Below are positions 34,770-45,559 of a DNA stretch of 64,000 bases, piece after piece (the first letter of the stretch is position 1; each line of letters starts with the position of its first letter). Under the pieces are notes generated by a model. The model was not told the DNA's origin, ran no database searches, and saw only the letters and a program-made list of their open reading frames with translations. The stretch lies in NCBI GenBank assembly GCA_031763025.1, contig JASSKH010000040.1:757001-821000 (forward strand). Direction: 5' to 3'. The DNA is from Macrocystis pyrifera. Its lineage: Eukaryota > Sar > Phaeophyceae > Laminariales > Laminariaceae. The translations under genes were made by a program, and so were the position numbers.

Positions 34770-35790
34770 TGTGCCGTGCCATCTTCACCGCCAAGGACTT
34801 GTCCGTGTTCATCACGTCAAGGCCGATCGACCTCGTGTCACGATCACTCCACGTCACCTGGCAACCGAGCCATGCCGCATCACAAGCAACTCACACCGTC
34901 TACTGGCCAAAGCCGCGTCATGTTGTGATGACCAAGCTGCGTCTCGTCACACCTAATCCACGTCTTTTAACGACGAATGCACGTGACAGAACGACTGACC
35001 CGCGTTGTGAAACGACTCCTCCACGTCACGACCGACCAATCCAAGTTGTACAATGAGCACTCCACGTCCTCTAACGGCCACTGAATATCATGCCACGACC
35101 AACTCGCGTCCTGTAACGATCGATTCACATCATATCACGACCAATACAATTTCTATAACGACCACGCCACAGCGTGTTACGACCAATCTACGTCACCCCA
35201 CGATCGATCCATTTCCTGTAACGACGCATCAAGGCTAATCCACGTCGTGCTGACCACTCTGAATCACGCATCAACTAATCCAAGTCCTGTGACAACCACT
35301 CCACGTCCTGTAACGACCATTCCACATGACGATACGTCGCTTCACAACCAACCCGCTTGACAGTACGACCACTGGACTTTGGGTAACTGCCACACTCCAC
35401 GTCACACCTCGACCACAAAAGCAAGTCCCGTGTCAATCATTCGACGTCCTGTAGCAACCACTTCACACCACGTCACCTCGCGTCATGACTAATCCATTTC
35501 TCGTCATGACCAATCCACGTCGATTAACGACCACTCCACGTAAAGTGTCGACCGCTCCAAGCCTTGTAACGACCACTCCATGCCCTTTAACGACCAATCT
35601 ACATCAAACGTCGCGGCGCGTCACGACCAATCATCACCATGCAACGACCAATCTACGTCGCACAACGACCAAAGAACCACGATCACGCTACCTCACACCA
35701 ATAACCACAGTAAAGCCACGCCACGTGACGGGCAAGATCGACGCCACGCAACGACCCTCAACAGTCCCACCCATATCGCACGTGCGAGAT
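34770..35790. repeat. 21-bp-period minisatellite, about 1 kb
   Basis: Degenerate units such as CACTCCACGTCCTGTAACGA and CGACCAATCTACGTC recur about every 21 bp, nearly fifty times. The period is a multiple of three, so plus-strand frames read Thr/Arg-rich heptads (TTNPRLLTT, TTTPRKVST) in three successive open frames of 99, 61 and 110 codons separated by stops. It could be a decayed repeat protein, but no start, splice or domain evidence supports that. Confidence 0.8.
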
Positions 35791-36122
35791 ACGAGCACCT
35801 ACGCTAATAGCGACTGAAGGTGAGTTTCTAGTCGTCACGGTGCCAAAACTAAAATAGAGACACCCTTTCGAGTTGCCTGAAGCGTCCGACGTCCACCTCC
35901 GTCGCGGTCCCGAAAACATCGAAACGAGGACCGGCGATTGTTTTGTTCGACCAACTAAGACTCCACCGAACGCGCGCACGCACGCGCGCACTCACAAGTA
36001 CGTTGACGATGGTAATAAATATCTCGCTCCATTCGCGAGCTCCTCTTCATAGCGGCCAGCTGTATTAATCTCAGCCGGGTTAAGTGACAAAAACCTTGGC
36101 AGCAGGCTTCGCCACCCTTCAC

Positions 36123-36254
36123 CCCTACGAAGCGCACGCTCTGCTCCACGAGCGAGCGCACCGCCTCCCTCATTTCCGCCTCCTCAACCCCCGCCAGTCG
36201 AAGAAGCTTTCTGCGCAGCCCCGACCGCATCGGTGGCTCGTTCTCCAGGAAAGA
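36123..36254 (-). CDS. Dehydrogenase exon 8 (C-terminal helices)
   Basis: The acceptor is ACGGCTTAG, phase 0. It encodes SFLENEPPMRSGLRRKLLRL and EMREAVRSLVEQSVRFVG. The proposed donor is gtgaag at 36,122. Without splicing the frame continues to a stop at 35,955-35,957. Confidence 0.6.
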
Positions 36255-39200
36255 CTAAGCCGTATTCACCGGGATACGAAGTGGGTTGCAGTCGGGTGGA
36301 GTGGAGTGGAATGGAGTGGGGTGGGGGGGGGGGGGAGGGGAGGGGGGGGGTGGAGTAGGGTGGGATGGGGGCAGGAGGGAGGTAGAGAGGAGGGTCTTAG
36401 CATGTTTAATTCCGCTGCGAGCAGTTATATTAATAGCTTCGAATGGCTCCGAGCGCTGTGTTCCGATATGTCGAGTGTACCTTAAGGCGGCAAGGCGTCG
36501 AGAAAGCGCACGTCATGCTGTACAGTAGGCTTGCTGTGCTCCGCCCTTGCGGCGAAAAGTGATAAAAATGCAAGGCAGCACGATATTGTAGTCACGAGCA
36601 TCGAAGCGTGGGCATAAGGGACCGTTCATTCGCCCGCTCGATTGCCCGTGAATATATAGTCCGTTCGTCCGCTGCTGTCTCGTTCATGCTACCTCTTCGA
36701 GCTGATGTTTGATCGTCCCGGACGAACCGAGAGCAAGACCAACACTCCCGAGGGATGCGCGTGCTCCCCGAGAAGTAGATCGAAATGTAAAATCACACGC
36801 CCGTACCACTACACTCTCAAGATCCCCGTCGGTCATATCGCAGGGTGCGAGGGGCACCGAGGGACTCTCGCAGTCTGTTTTGATGGATGCCAGTACAACT
36901 ACTGGGCGCTGTGGGTGGCACGTCGGCTGAAATCGCTTCAGCACAAAACTGAACACATTGTAGAACAAAAAAATGTCAAAGTTAGGACTAAAGCTAGCCG
37001 TAGAGGTTGCCGACTCTTGGTAACTTGCTGAAGTCGAACCTCAAAGACAAGCTTGTGACCCCGGATCATGATTAGCCAAGAAAACGCCGGTATAAAATTA
37101 CCACATCGTCAGCCGGCGGGGAACTGCAGTAAGCCAACTAGCTGAAGATGTATGCCCGCTATAGCTACAGCAATCGTTCACGAAGAGAATTAATTGACCT
37201 CGATCATTTTCAGCCTCCCTTCGAAACGGTTGGCCACTCCTCCTCCCAGGACCCTTCCGATCTTGTCGTCCACCTGGTAACCACACGCATACGTACACAT
37301 GCACACAAAAATACAATGGCAGTGTCAGCCAACTCCGCGTTGCTTGCCCGCCTCACCGAGAAGAAAAACATTGCATACGATGCTCGGAAAGCATTTCGTG
37401 GAGCGGCTGTAGTATTAATATATGGGATTGGTGCGGGGACATGTAAGGGTTGGTCGGTGCGAGGACGCCTGGCTCTACTCGTGTGAAAGCTTAGCACACT
37501 GCTGACGAACAGAGTGAATTTGACAACAAACGACTGATGTTCTGTGGCCTTGTCCATCATCCTCCTCCTCCCCCCCCCCTCCTCCTCCTTCCTCTTCCCT
37601 TCTCCTCCTCCCTCCTCCTCCCCCCCCCCCCCCCCCCCCCGCGGCCCGCTACTCCGGCTCAAAGGTATTCAGGGTCAATCGTCAAAGGACTAAGGCAAGC
37701 AACAAAATAGAACGTCTCCCCGCCCCTCCCCTCGCTCTTCTCTCCTCCCTCCCCCCCCGCCCCGTCCTCGCCCTATATAATATACAAAGTGTATAGGCTA
37801 GGGTGGCGTCGGTTGGCAACAACACTGCAAAACATGCCGCTCACTACCTGAGCTAGACAACCAGGCTACCGTTTTCAATTTTTTGGCGGTCGGTCACAGC
37901 TGGAGAGTACATTATATAGGTTGGGTTGAAGTAGGTTGGCAACGATATCGTAGATCATGCCGCTCACTACCGTACCATTTGGTTTGTTTTGCGGTCGGTC
38001 ACAGCCGGCGATCGAGGTGTAGATCATTTGTGCGGGATGGGGAACCTTTACTCCGCACGAGGGGAATGATCGTATTACGTAGTGCTCATGGTAAGGCCCC
38101 CACGAAGCAGTTACATAGTACCCCACTGCTGTCCCTGCAAGTGGCCACACCGGAAAAATAATTAACTCATTGAAGCTGCCATCCATGTGCAAGTACGCCT
38201 CATAAGCGGTTCTAAATAGGATGCAGCTCACCCTCCATGCGGCTCGCCGAAGGCCCAACTGCACTTTCGCGCTTGGTGCAAGCAATGCTTGCCTGGTCGG
38301 TGAAAACCGGCCCGGTATCGTAGGGATGCGAGGGTCTATGGTCATACAACTACGGTCGTGCATGATATCCAGTACGCTTGTCCGTCTTGAAAAGGGATGC
38401 GCGGTCAATGATCACATGACTGAAGCAAGCAACAAATTTTCACGCCCCCCCCCCGGCCCTTCCTCCTCCTCCTCCTTCTGTTCTTCGTCGTCCAGTCGAA
38501 ACATCGGCTCTTCGCACAGCTTCAAGCGCGAGCAACAAACGCCGCCGCCATCACCGCCTCGTTTGGCAGCGGCAGAAAAACAAAACGGAACCAAACCATC
38601 CTTCGTAGGCACGCGCCGCAACAAGAAAAAACTCTCACATACACTAAATACGATGGGAATACATAGAGCATTCTTGCTTCAAAAAATATATATATTGTAG
38701 ACTGAGGGAGGGGGGGAGGGAGGGAGGCTACTCGACTGAGGGAACTACTCAATATGTATCTCTGGAAGGATAATCGTTCGCGTTTTTTCACGGCTGCTGT
38801 TTTTCTTTTTTCCATGCTTACCTACGTAGGCCATGCATGGCCTTGTTCATCGGGCTGTTTCGTACTTTCGTTTCCCTCAACGTTCAGTTTTTTGGGTGGT
38901 GAGGTACATACAGAGCGCTCCTCACCAAGCGAGAAAGGAGAGCCCTAGGAAATGATAGCAGATGCACCCCCTACATCGTACTTATGCAGCATGCACCTAC
39001 TAATTCAGAGGCAAAAAAGACCGGTGAAATAACAAACATGTATACCAGGGAATCGACGAGCAACGAAGGAATGCTGGAGACGTCCCTGCGCGAAACAAAA
39101 TGAAGGCAGGCAACCGAGGGCGGGGGGGGGGGGGGGGGGGGGGGGGGGGGAAGAATGGACCACACCTGCGACCACACGGCCTGTTCGAAAGAAGGCTGCT

Positions 39201-42200
39201 GAGAGGTAAAACCTCCTACATATACTAATATTTGTAGGAGTTGAGCGGTAAAGTAAAAAGTGATGATAAAATGCACCAATCAGTACGCCAGGAAAAAGGG
39301 CACAATTGTTACTACTGACTCACCCCGCTGAACCGCCCGAGCGTCTTCTTTGCGTGCCCCAGCAGGACGCGGCACAACTGCAAGAAGAAAGGGAGGTGTA
39401 GGCGGACGACGGACGTATATGGCACGCGGTTGAAAGCAAAAAAAGAAACAGAACGAGTACGACAACGAAGACGCGTGCTTGAGGTAGGGTTTTCCAGGTA
39501 TGTATCAGGTAGCACCTTTTGTGATCCAGGTATATACATATTTTTGACTGTGTTGTATATTATCCTAATGCTTTGGCTTGGGAGGGAGGGAGGGAGGGAG
39601 GGAGGGAGCTGCTGTGGCTGACATGTATACCGCATTGTCTAGCTCTGTGTCCATGCCGACGTGCGACTTTGCTGCTGCGTATACCCAAGCTAACTCTCTG
39701 CCAAAGAGTATGAACCAAACACCTACGAGAGGTTGTCTCTACTTACAGCGAAGCAACAAATAACAGTTTATTATCGTAACGGTTCCCGCTCTCTCGTATT
39801 CTTATCCCTCATTTCTGGGGCCTCGTCGCATGATGAGCTCTTTTAACTCTACCAGCAGCTGACTATTGGAGAAAATTCGTAAGCTCAGCCCGAATCGCAA
39901 TCCCACGGACTTCCAGGGACAGAATCGATTCTTAAAACACACACATACAGGATGACAGTTTTTTTCAAGGAAAGTTCCCTTAACACACTCTCTCGTTATT
40001 TCGGTGACGAACATGTGACGGAGGCTCTCTCCCTGCCTTAATAGCCGTACGGAAGAAAAACGCCCCCTCCTGCCTGGTCGGTGAAAACCCGACATGCTCC
40101 GTCCCGGCATTGTAGGGTTGCGAGAGTATATGGTCATACGACTACTACCATGCATGAGATCTTGTACATCTCTCCTATCAAGTACACCCCCCTATGGTCA
40201 TACGACTACGGCTATGTATGATACCGAGTACACCCCCACCACCCCAGCTTGGCAGTGGGACAACACTCGAACGTCACTTGGGGCCCACCCTCTCCTAGAG
40301 CAGGGGATTTTACGCTAAAAAAGTGCAGCACCTGTCGCAGCACGGCTAAGACGGTCCCCACGTCGACGAGCAGTCGCAAGGAATCGGTGGGACAATGAAC
40401 AACTACTAAGAGGAGAAGAAAAACTGCTTAGGAGGTAGGGGGCGGGGGGGGGGTGGTAGTGGGGAGGGTGGGCGTACTCACGCGTTGCATGTCTTGTGTT
40501 ATTTGACCGTTGACCACGCATCCATTTCGAGACGGAGCGTGGGCGGGGAGGGGGTGAGGGGCAGCGGCGAGATTGGGTGCACTACAAACGTCGAGAGGCG
40601 AAGCGCCGACCGTTTCAAGTTTGCAGAGGGAGATCGGCTGGGTGCACGCTACACGCATACCCCGCAAATAAGGCGACGAGAAAACGAACAAACGCACCTC
40701 GTCGTCGCTGTCGATGTCGTGAGCCGCCTTGATGATCGGCTCGTGCTCCCACATCACGTACATCAGCCGCGCCACCGCCCACCTCCAAACCATGGCGTTC
40801 TGGCCGGGGGAGGGGGCGCAAGGGAAAAGGGAGACAAATGGGAAAATAAGTGCGACGGTGTTTGTTGTAGTTTGCCACAAAAAATTAAATGACGCATCGT
40901 CTCCCTTCGGGTCTAACAACTGGACCACGCCGCGCGCCTCCGATCAGGCTTTTGTCTCCTCACCACTATATACACCCCCACAACCACCATCACCACCGTC
41001 ATCACCGCCACCGCCACCAACACCACCACCAACACCAACAACACCACCGCCGCCGCCGCCGCCGCCGCCGCCATTGCCACTGCTACCACAACCACCACCA
41101 CCACAACCGCCTCCATGACCCTCACTACCACCATCATGACTTAACGTCACCGGCGTCAGTGGCAGCAGCCGAGGCCCTGCAGACGGAGGTTTTGACGATT
41201 TTGCGGGATATTAAAAAACGACGCGACTAGTAGTCGTTTGTTGCGAAAATCGCGAGTTGTGGTTTGCGTTCGCTAGGGAATGCCAATCAATACTGCTAAT
41301 ATTATTGAAATCATGATACTAATACGTAGTACCTAAAAAGCAACAAGTATAGAAAAAGCCGGAAATCAGTTGTTTTATGTCACCAAGCGTTTATACCTGG
41401 TATTAATAGCGTAACACGATTTTTTTTGTCGCGAATAGTGTCTTTGTCGTCACTACTTAATCGTATACCTGGCACAGTATCACACGATTTGTTGTCACGA
41501 ATCGTGCTTTCGTTGTAAGTGTCACGAATCGTGCACGTTATCGTTTAAAGGTCGCGACAATCGTAAAAACAAAACCGCGTTCGATAGGAATGACCCTGAA
41601 CACCCTTGCTACCACTTAAAAACTCATGGTCAACTCTGATTCCAAGCCCCCCCCACACACCTGGCCTATATATTATTCATAGGTCGGGTTAGCGTCAGTT
41701 GGAAACAACACCGTAAAACATGCCGCTCACTATCTGAGCTAGACAACCAGGGTATCGTTTTGTTCATTTTTTTTTTGGGCGGTCGGCTATAGCTGGTGAT
41801 CGAGATATAGATCGTTAGTGCGAGGAATGATCGCATCACGTAGTGTTCATGGCAAGACACCCACGAGACAGGTACATAGTACCCCCATTGCTGTCGCTGG
41901 AAATTGCCACACCGGAAAAGAAATTAACTCATTGAAACACCCACGAGGCAGGTACAAAGTACCCCTATTGCTGTCGCTGGTAGTTGTCACACCGGAAAAT
42001 AAATTAACTCATTGAAGCTGTCATCTATGTGCAAGTCCGCCTCACACGCGGTTCTTAGTAGTGTGCGGCTCACCCTTCATGCGACTCGCCGAACACCTCA
42101 CAGAGCTTCGCGCTTGGTGCAAGCAATGTCCGCGTGGTCGGTGAAAATCCGACGTGCTCCGTCCCGGCATTGTAGGGATGCGAGGGTCTATGGTCTCTCG

Positions 42201-45200
42201 ATTACGGCCATGCATATTGTCGAGTACACCCCCCCACACCATATATATATATATATATATATAGGTTGGGTTGGCGTCGGTTGGTGACGACGCTGTAACA
42301 CACGCCTCTAACTGCGTGAGCCAGACAACCAGGGTACCATTTCTTGTTTTTGTTTTTGTTTTAGAGGTCACCACGGCTGGCGGTCGAGTTAGACTATTTC
42401 TGTGCGGAGTGGAGAACCTTAACTCGGCGCAAGGGAAGTGATCGCATCACGTAGTGTGTGTATGGTAAGGCATCTACGAGGCAGTCACATAGTAAACCCA
42501 TTGCTACCTCTGGAAGTAGCCACACCAGAAAATACATCAAACAATTGACGCTGTCATCCATAGACAGTTCTTAGTAGGATGAAGCTCACCCTTCATGCGA
42601 CTCGCCCAGCACCTCACCGCGCCTCGCGCTTGGCGCAAGCAATGTCTGCCTGATTGGTGAAAATCCGACGTGCTCCGTCCCGGCGTTGTCGGGCTGCAAG
42701 GGTTTCTGGTCTTACGACTACGGTCATGCATAATATGAGTACACCCCCCCTACCCTCTCCCCCCCCAAAAGAAAAAAAAAGGATGCACTCCGGAAGGGGG
42801 ATAGTCAGTGCAACCTCTTTAGGACTGCACTGCCCACCTCTTCCTCTGAGGCCGTGGCCGGCGTGAGGAGGACGTGGTCCTTCCATCCGTTCCCCTGCAG
42901 CCCCCTCCCTCCCTTCTCTTCCTTGCAGAGCGTGACGAAGGCGAGTGTCGTGTGCATCCCGTTCGCCATCAGGATTTTGCGGCGGCAGAAGAACTCCGCT
43001 TCTGCAGAAGTTCGCGGGATCTGCACGGGAGTAAGAAAGGCGGAATTCGACGTGGGGAGGAGGGTGCAATAGGGTGGGATGAGATGGGGTGGGGTGGGTT
43101 GGATCTGAGGTGGAGCGGGGTAGGGTGTATGGAGTGGGGTGGTGTGGAATGTGTTGAGGGGGAGCTGGGGGGTGCTACCTGCAGAATCGCAGGCACTATC
43201 TGCAGAAGCACCGATTGAACGTCCTTTAAGGGTAGGATGAGGCGAGGGAGGGAGTGGGAGAGGAAGAATGGAAAAGGGGGGGGGGGGGGTACTCATTATC
43301 ATGCATGGCCGCAATCATATGGCCATAGACCCTCGCATCCCTACAATGCCGGGACGGAGCACGTCGGGTTTTCACCCGACCAAGCAGACATTGCTGCGGG
43401 AACCTCGCCTGGACGTGGTCGCCGGCAAAGGGGGGGAGCGGTGCCTGCGGAGGAGGCGTGATGACAACGATTTCGCCGGCAGACGGCTCCGCGGCCAACT
43501 CTACCCAGTCTGCCGTGATCGTCCTCTCCGCGCAGATGCGGTCGACCATGCACGAGACGACATCCGCGCGACCTGGGTGAAGCGGTTGCCATGTTGCCAT
43601 GGCGTTGGTGGTGTCAAAGAAGGGAACGGAACGAGGGGGTGGGAACCCGGGGGGGGGGCGGGGGGGAGGGAGAACGAACGAAAAAAATACAGGTACCGGT
43701 GGAGGCGACGGGCGGTGTAGATAAGAACCGCGCGCACGTGAGGTATACAGCGAGCGGGCACCGAACATTTAGTGCTTACTACTGAAAACACGGTCCTATA
43801 TTTATTTCAAGCTCTAAAAAAATGATCCCAGACTTATTGCACGTATTGTAGATAGTTTGTCCCCAAAACGTGGGTGCGGTTACAAAGGGTTTGTCACGCG
43901 AACAGCTTGCTCCGTGATCAATCTGTTTTTTTTATTATTGTCCACGTTTGGACGCTTTGGAGCCGAGCCTTTCGGGCACTTCTTCCGCTGAACCGACACT
44001 GTCATGAGTGTTTTGTCACACGGGAGGGGGGGCGGGGTGTGTGCTCAACGTCGTGTATGGCCGCAGTCGTATGGCCATAGACCTTCGCATCCATACAATG
44101 TCGGGACGGGGCACTTCGGGTTTTCACCGACCAGGGGTAGAGATTTGCTTGCTCCAAGCGCGAAACGGTCGTAAGGGGTCTGGCCACTCGCATGAAACGT
44201 GGAGGTGCATCCTACTACGAACCGCTGGTGAGGCGGCTTTTGGCACCTTATTCGTATGCATTTCGCTCGTATGTGGATGCCAGCGTCAAATGGGGGGGGG
44301 TAACCGACGAGTGAACGAACGGCTTTGGGGTTGGGAAACCGCGTCACTTCGGCATCGAGCGGTAGGGCCAGCACCCGCCGAAAAATCATAGAATAATATT
44401 AAGAGGAGACCGCAGCATGACCCCTTGAGAGGTCCCTCCAACGCTACGACTGCCAACGTAGAACGCGTTCCATCAGACCGGCTGGCGCCCACCCGCCCGC
44501 CCGCCCGCCCGCCCTACAGCGCACGATCCAAAACGTGTCTCATGATCTTACCGCGGAGAGACTCCTTCAATCTGTCGCTTGCGTCGTGGTCGTTCTCGCA
44601 GGCATACAGAGCGGGCCTCCGCCCGTCGGTCTTGGCCCCCACGGAGGCAAGAAGCGGCACGAGAACGTCCGACATGGACGGCCCAAGCGACACGCTCAGT
44701 GTCGTCGCGCGCTCGACCTGGCCGCACAAGTCGGAAGGTCAGGGAAGGCTAGCGGGCGGGTGGTTGTTGGGCGGTGCTGGTGGTGGCGTAGCAGCTATGG
44801 TCACGGCGGTAGTAGAGACCTCGAGTTGGGCGGGTCGAGTCGGGGCGCGGGGGGGGATACTCATTATTATGCATGACCCTAGTCGTATGACCATAGGGGG
44901 GGAGGGACGGGGGCAGCGACAAGGGCGGGGACAGGGAGCGGGGCGGGAGAGGGGGGCGAAATCGCGGCTATTCGGGGATAGAAAGGAGGAGAGAGAGATA
45001 CACAGAAAAATGGTAGAGGGCTCCCGAATACTACTTGCAGTGGGGAGGGGGGGAAGGAGAGTTTGCCGTGTGACCCCAGATCTGACTTACGACTCTAAGT
45101 AGGAGAAAGAAAAGAAGGGCGAAGATAGCAAATGGGACCGGGGGGGGGGGGGGGGGGGACGTGTGCCAGGTTTTTACCTGCGCAGCACGAGAAAGCATTT

Positions 45201-45558
45201 GAGCGGAAAACGAAGCGTAAAAAAAATGCGAATCGTCTGTAAACCTGCTCGCTGTAGTTCTTAAGCAACCTTTCTTTGCGTACCCCCATCCCCTCTGCCC
45301 TGTTCAAAATCGCAGAAAAAAGGTGACGTAGGAGTGAGCAGGCAGTATCCCTTCCCCACCTCTCCTGCAATGCCGCATGTATGGGCGCCTCACCAGGGCA
45401 TTGAGCGCCTTTTCCTCGTCCGTGCACGCGAACACTCGGGAGCTGTCGCCCAACCCCCCTCCCGGGAATGCCTCCACGCCGCCTTGTCCGTTTTTGAGGA
45501 CGTCCATCTTCTCGATCAACACCTCGCCGTTCACCTTTAGCCCTACCGCCCCGCCTTT
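36123..45558 (-). CDS. Polyol-specific long-chain dehydrogenase, probably mannitol-1-phosphate 5-dehydrogenase (5' exon not found)
   Basis: Eight exons join in phase to about 347 residues. Motifs in order are LKVNGEVLIEKMDVL, VFACTDEEKALNAL, VLVPLLASVG, ALYACENDHDA, SCMVDRICAERT, KILMANGMHTTLAF, WRWAVARLMYVMWEHE, LLGHAKKTLGRFSG and VDDKIGRVLGGGVANR. K-x4-N-G-x-H is the catalytic Lys/Asn/His signature of polyol-specific long-chain dehydrogenases, and the RF...D...RV segment matches their C-terminal domain. Family members reduce sugars or sugar phosphates with NAD(P)H. In brown algae the fructose-6-phosphate enzyme opens mannitol synthesis and is the likeliest identity, but substrate cannot be read from sequence. 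The N-terminal FGAGxxG nucleotide loop, expected in an exon upstream of 45,558, was not found. The end is also uncertain: after 36,123 the frame stays open to a stop at 35,955. Introns hold many family C repeats. Confidence 0.75.
37199..37273 (-). CDS. Dehydrogenase exon 7
   Basis: The acceptor is GGTTACCAG and the donor is gtcaat (weak), phase 0, 25 codons. VDDKIGRVLGGGVANR and FEGRLKMIE continue exon 6 in the family order. Confidence 0.75.
37563..37640. repeat. CTC/C-rich tract
   Basis: Runs of TCC/CTC units end in an uninterrupted C20 at 37,621-37,640. It is intronic to the dehydrogenase gene. Confidence 0.8.
37790..38420 (-). repeat. Family C repeat, full-length, partly duplicated right end
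   Basis: The minus strand holds the full block order. The distal end (CAACC...ATGCCGCTCACTA...GCGGTCGGTCACAGC) occurs twice in tandem, at about 37,805-37,900 and 37,930-38,010. It lies in a dehydrogenase intron in the sense orientation of that gene. Confidence 0.8.
39123..39150. repeat. Poly-G tract (about 28)
   Basis: An uninterrupted G run lies in the intron between dehydrogenase exons 6 and 7. Confidence 0.85.
39324..39377 (-). CDS. Dehydrogenase exon 6 (18 codons)
   Basis: The acceptor is TTCTTGCAG and the donor is gtgagt, phase 0. This small exon encodes LCRVLLGHAKKTLGRFSG, the family's tRF.n segment. Confidence 0.8.
40070..40240 (-). repeat. Family C repeat fragments
   Basis: GCCTGGTCGGTGAAAACCCG, the GTCCCGGCATTGTAGGG block and the ACTACTACCATGCATGAGAT core lie on the minus strand, followed by a second short core copy (40,193-40,235). 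Confidence 0.7.
40440..40540 (+). repeat. Family C head module with G-tract
   Basis: G-rich sequence leads into GGGCGTACTCACGCGTTGCA, then TTTGACCGTTGACCACGCAT and CCATTTCGAGACGG. It is the same head found before the poly-G tracts near 11,890, 17,425 and 18,655. Confidence 0.65.
40698..40799 (-). CDS. Dehydrogenase exon 5
   Basis: The acceptor is CCCGGCCAG and the donor is gtgcgt, phase 0, 34 codons. It encodes NAMVWRWAVARLMYVMWEHE and PIIKAAHDIDSDDE, an amphipathic helical segment of the C-terminal domain. Confidence 0.8.
40978..41120. repeat. CAC/CCG trinucleotide-rich tract
   Basis: Imperfect CAC, ACCACC and CCG runs lie in the intron between dehydrogenase exons 4 and 5. His-, Pro- or Val-rich frames here are artefacts. 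Confidence 0.8.
41665..42240 (-). repeat. Family C repeat, full-length, with internal duplication
   Basis: The minus strand carries the complete block order. The ACACCCACGAGGCAGGTACA...ACACCGGAAAA segment is duplicated in tandem (about 41,860-41,930 and 41,938-42,000). The C7 run near 42,229 marks the G-tract end. Confidence 0.8.
42241..42263. repeat. AT dinucleotide run
   Basis: A TATATATA run of about 22 bp sits exactly between two head-to-tail family C copies. Confidence 0.85.
42264..42760 (-). repeat. Family C repeat, full-length
   Basis: This copy is head-to-tail with the 41,665-42,240 copy, in the same orientation and block order. It ends at C-runs near 42,745-42,770, about 65 bp from dehydrogenase exon 4. 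Confidence 0.8.
42838..43020 (-). CDS. Dehydrogenase exon 4 (catalytic residues)
   Basis: The acceptor is CCCGTGCAG and the donor is gtgggc, phase 0 at both ends, 61 codons. IPRTSAEAEFFCRRK leads into KILMANGMHTTLAFVTLC, which holds the catalytic Lys, Asn and His. A Gly-rich linker and HVLLTPATASEEE follow. Confidence 0.85.
43276..43392 (+). repeat. Family C repeat, 5' fragment with G-tract
   Basis: G13, GTACTCATTATCATGCATGG, the core and TTTTCACCCGACCAAGCAGA are present, and then the match stops at the dehydrogenase exon 3 border. It is antisense to the host gene. Confidence 0.8.
43409..43572 (-). CDS. Dehydrogenase exon 3 (apparent GC donor)
   Basis: The acceptor CACCCAG is followed by GT, which completes the Gly codon from exon 2. 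The exon carries VVSCMVDRICAERT, matching the fMVDRI motif, then AAEPSAGEIVVIT and PFAGDHVQ. The only exit that keeps frame with exon 4 is CAG before gcgagg, a GC-AG intron. Immediately downstream the sequence enters a family C repeat, confirming that the exon ends here. Confidence 0.75.
44025..44260 (+). repeat. Family C repeat, 5' half
   Basis: GGGAGGGGGGGCGGGGTGTG leads into a degraded core (TATGGCCGCAGTCGTATGGC), the CGGGTTTTCACCGACCAGG block, and CGAACCGCTGGTGAGGCGG. Confidence 0.7.
44552..44717 (-). CDS. Dehydrogenase exon 2
   Basis: The acceptor is GCGGCCAG and the donor is gtaaga in phase 1, 55 codons plus one base. It contains LSVSLGPSMSDVLVPLLASV and ALYACENDHDASDRL, where ACEN is the family's C-E-N segment of the coenzyme domain. 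Confidence 0.8.
44846..44900 (+). repeat. Family C repeat, short 5' fragment
   Basis: GGGGGGGATACTCATTATTA then TGCATGACCCTAGTCGTATG and ACCATAG, ending in further G-runs. Confidence 0.65.
45139..45159. repeat. Poly-G tract (about 20)
   Basis: An uninterrupted G run lies between dehydrogenase exons 1 and 2. Confidence 0.85.
45394..45558 (-). CDS. Dehydrogenase exon 1 of those found
   Basis: The acceptor is GTGTGCTCAG and the donor is gtgagg, phase 0 at both ends, 55 codons. It begins KGGAVGLKVNGEVLIEKMDV and ends VFACTDEEKALNAL. It fits the region just after the nucleotide-binding loop. Confidence 0.75.
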
Positions 45559-45559
45559 C

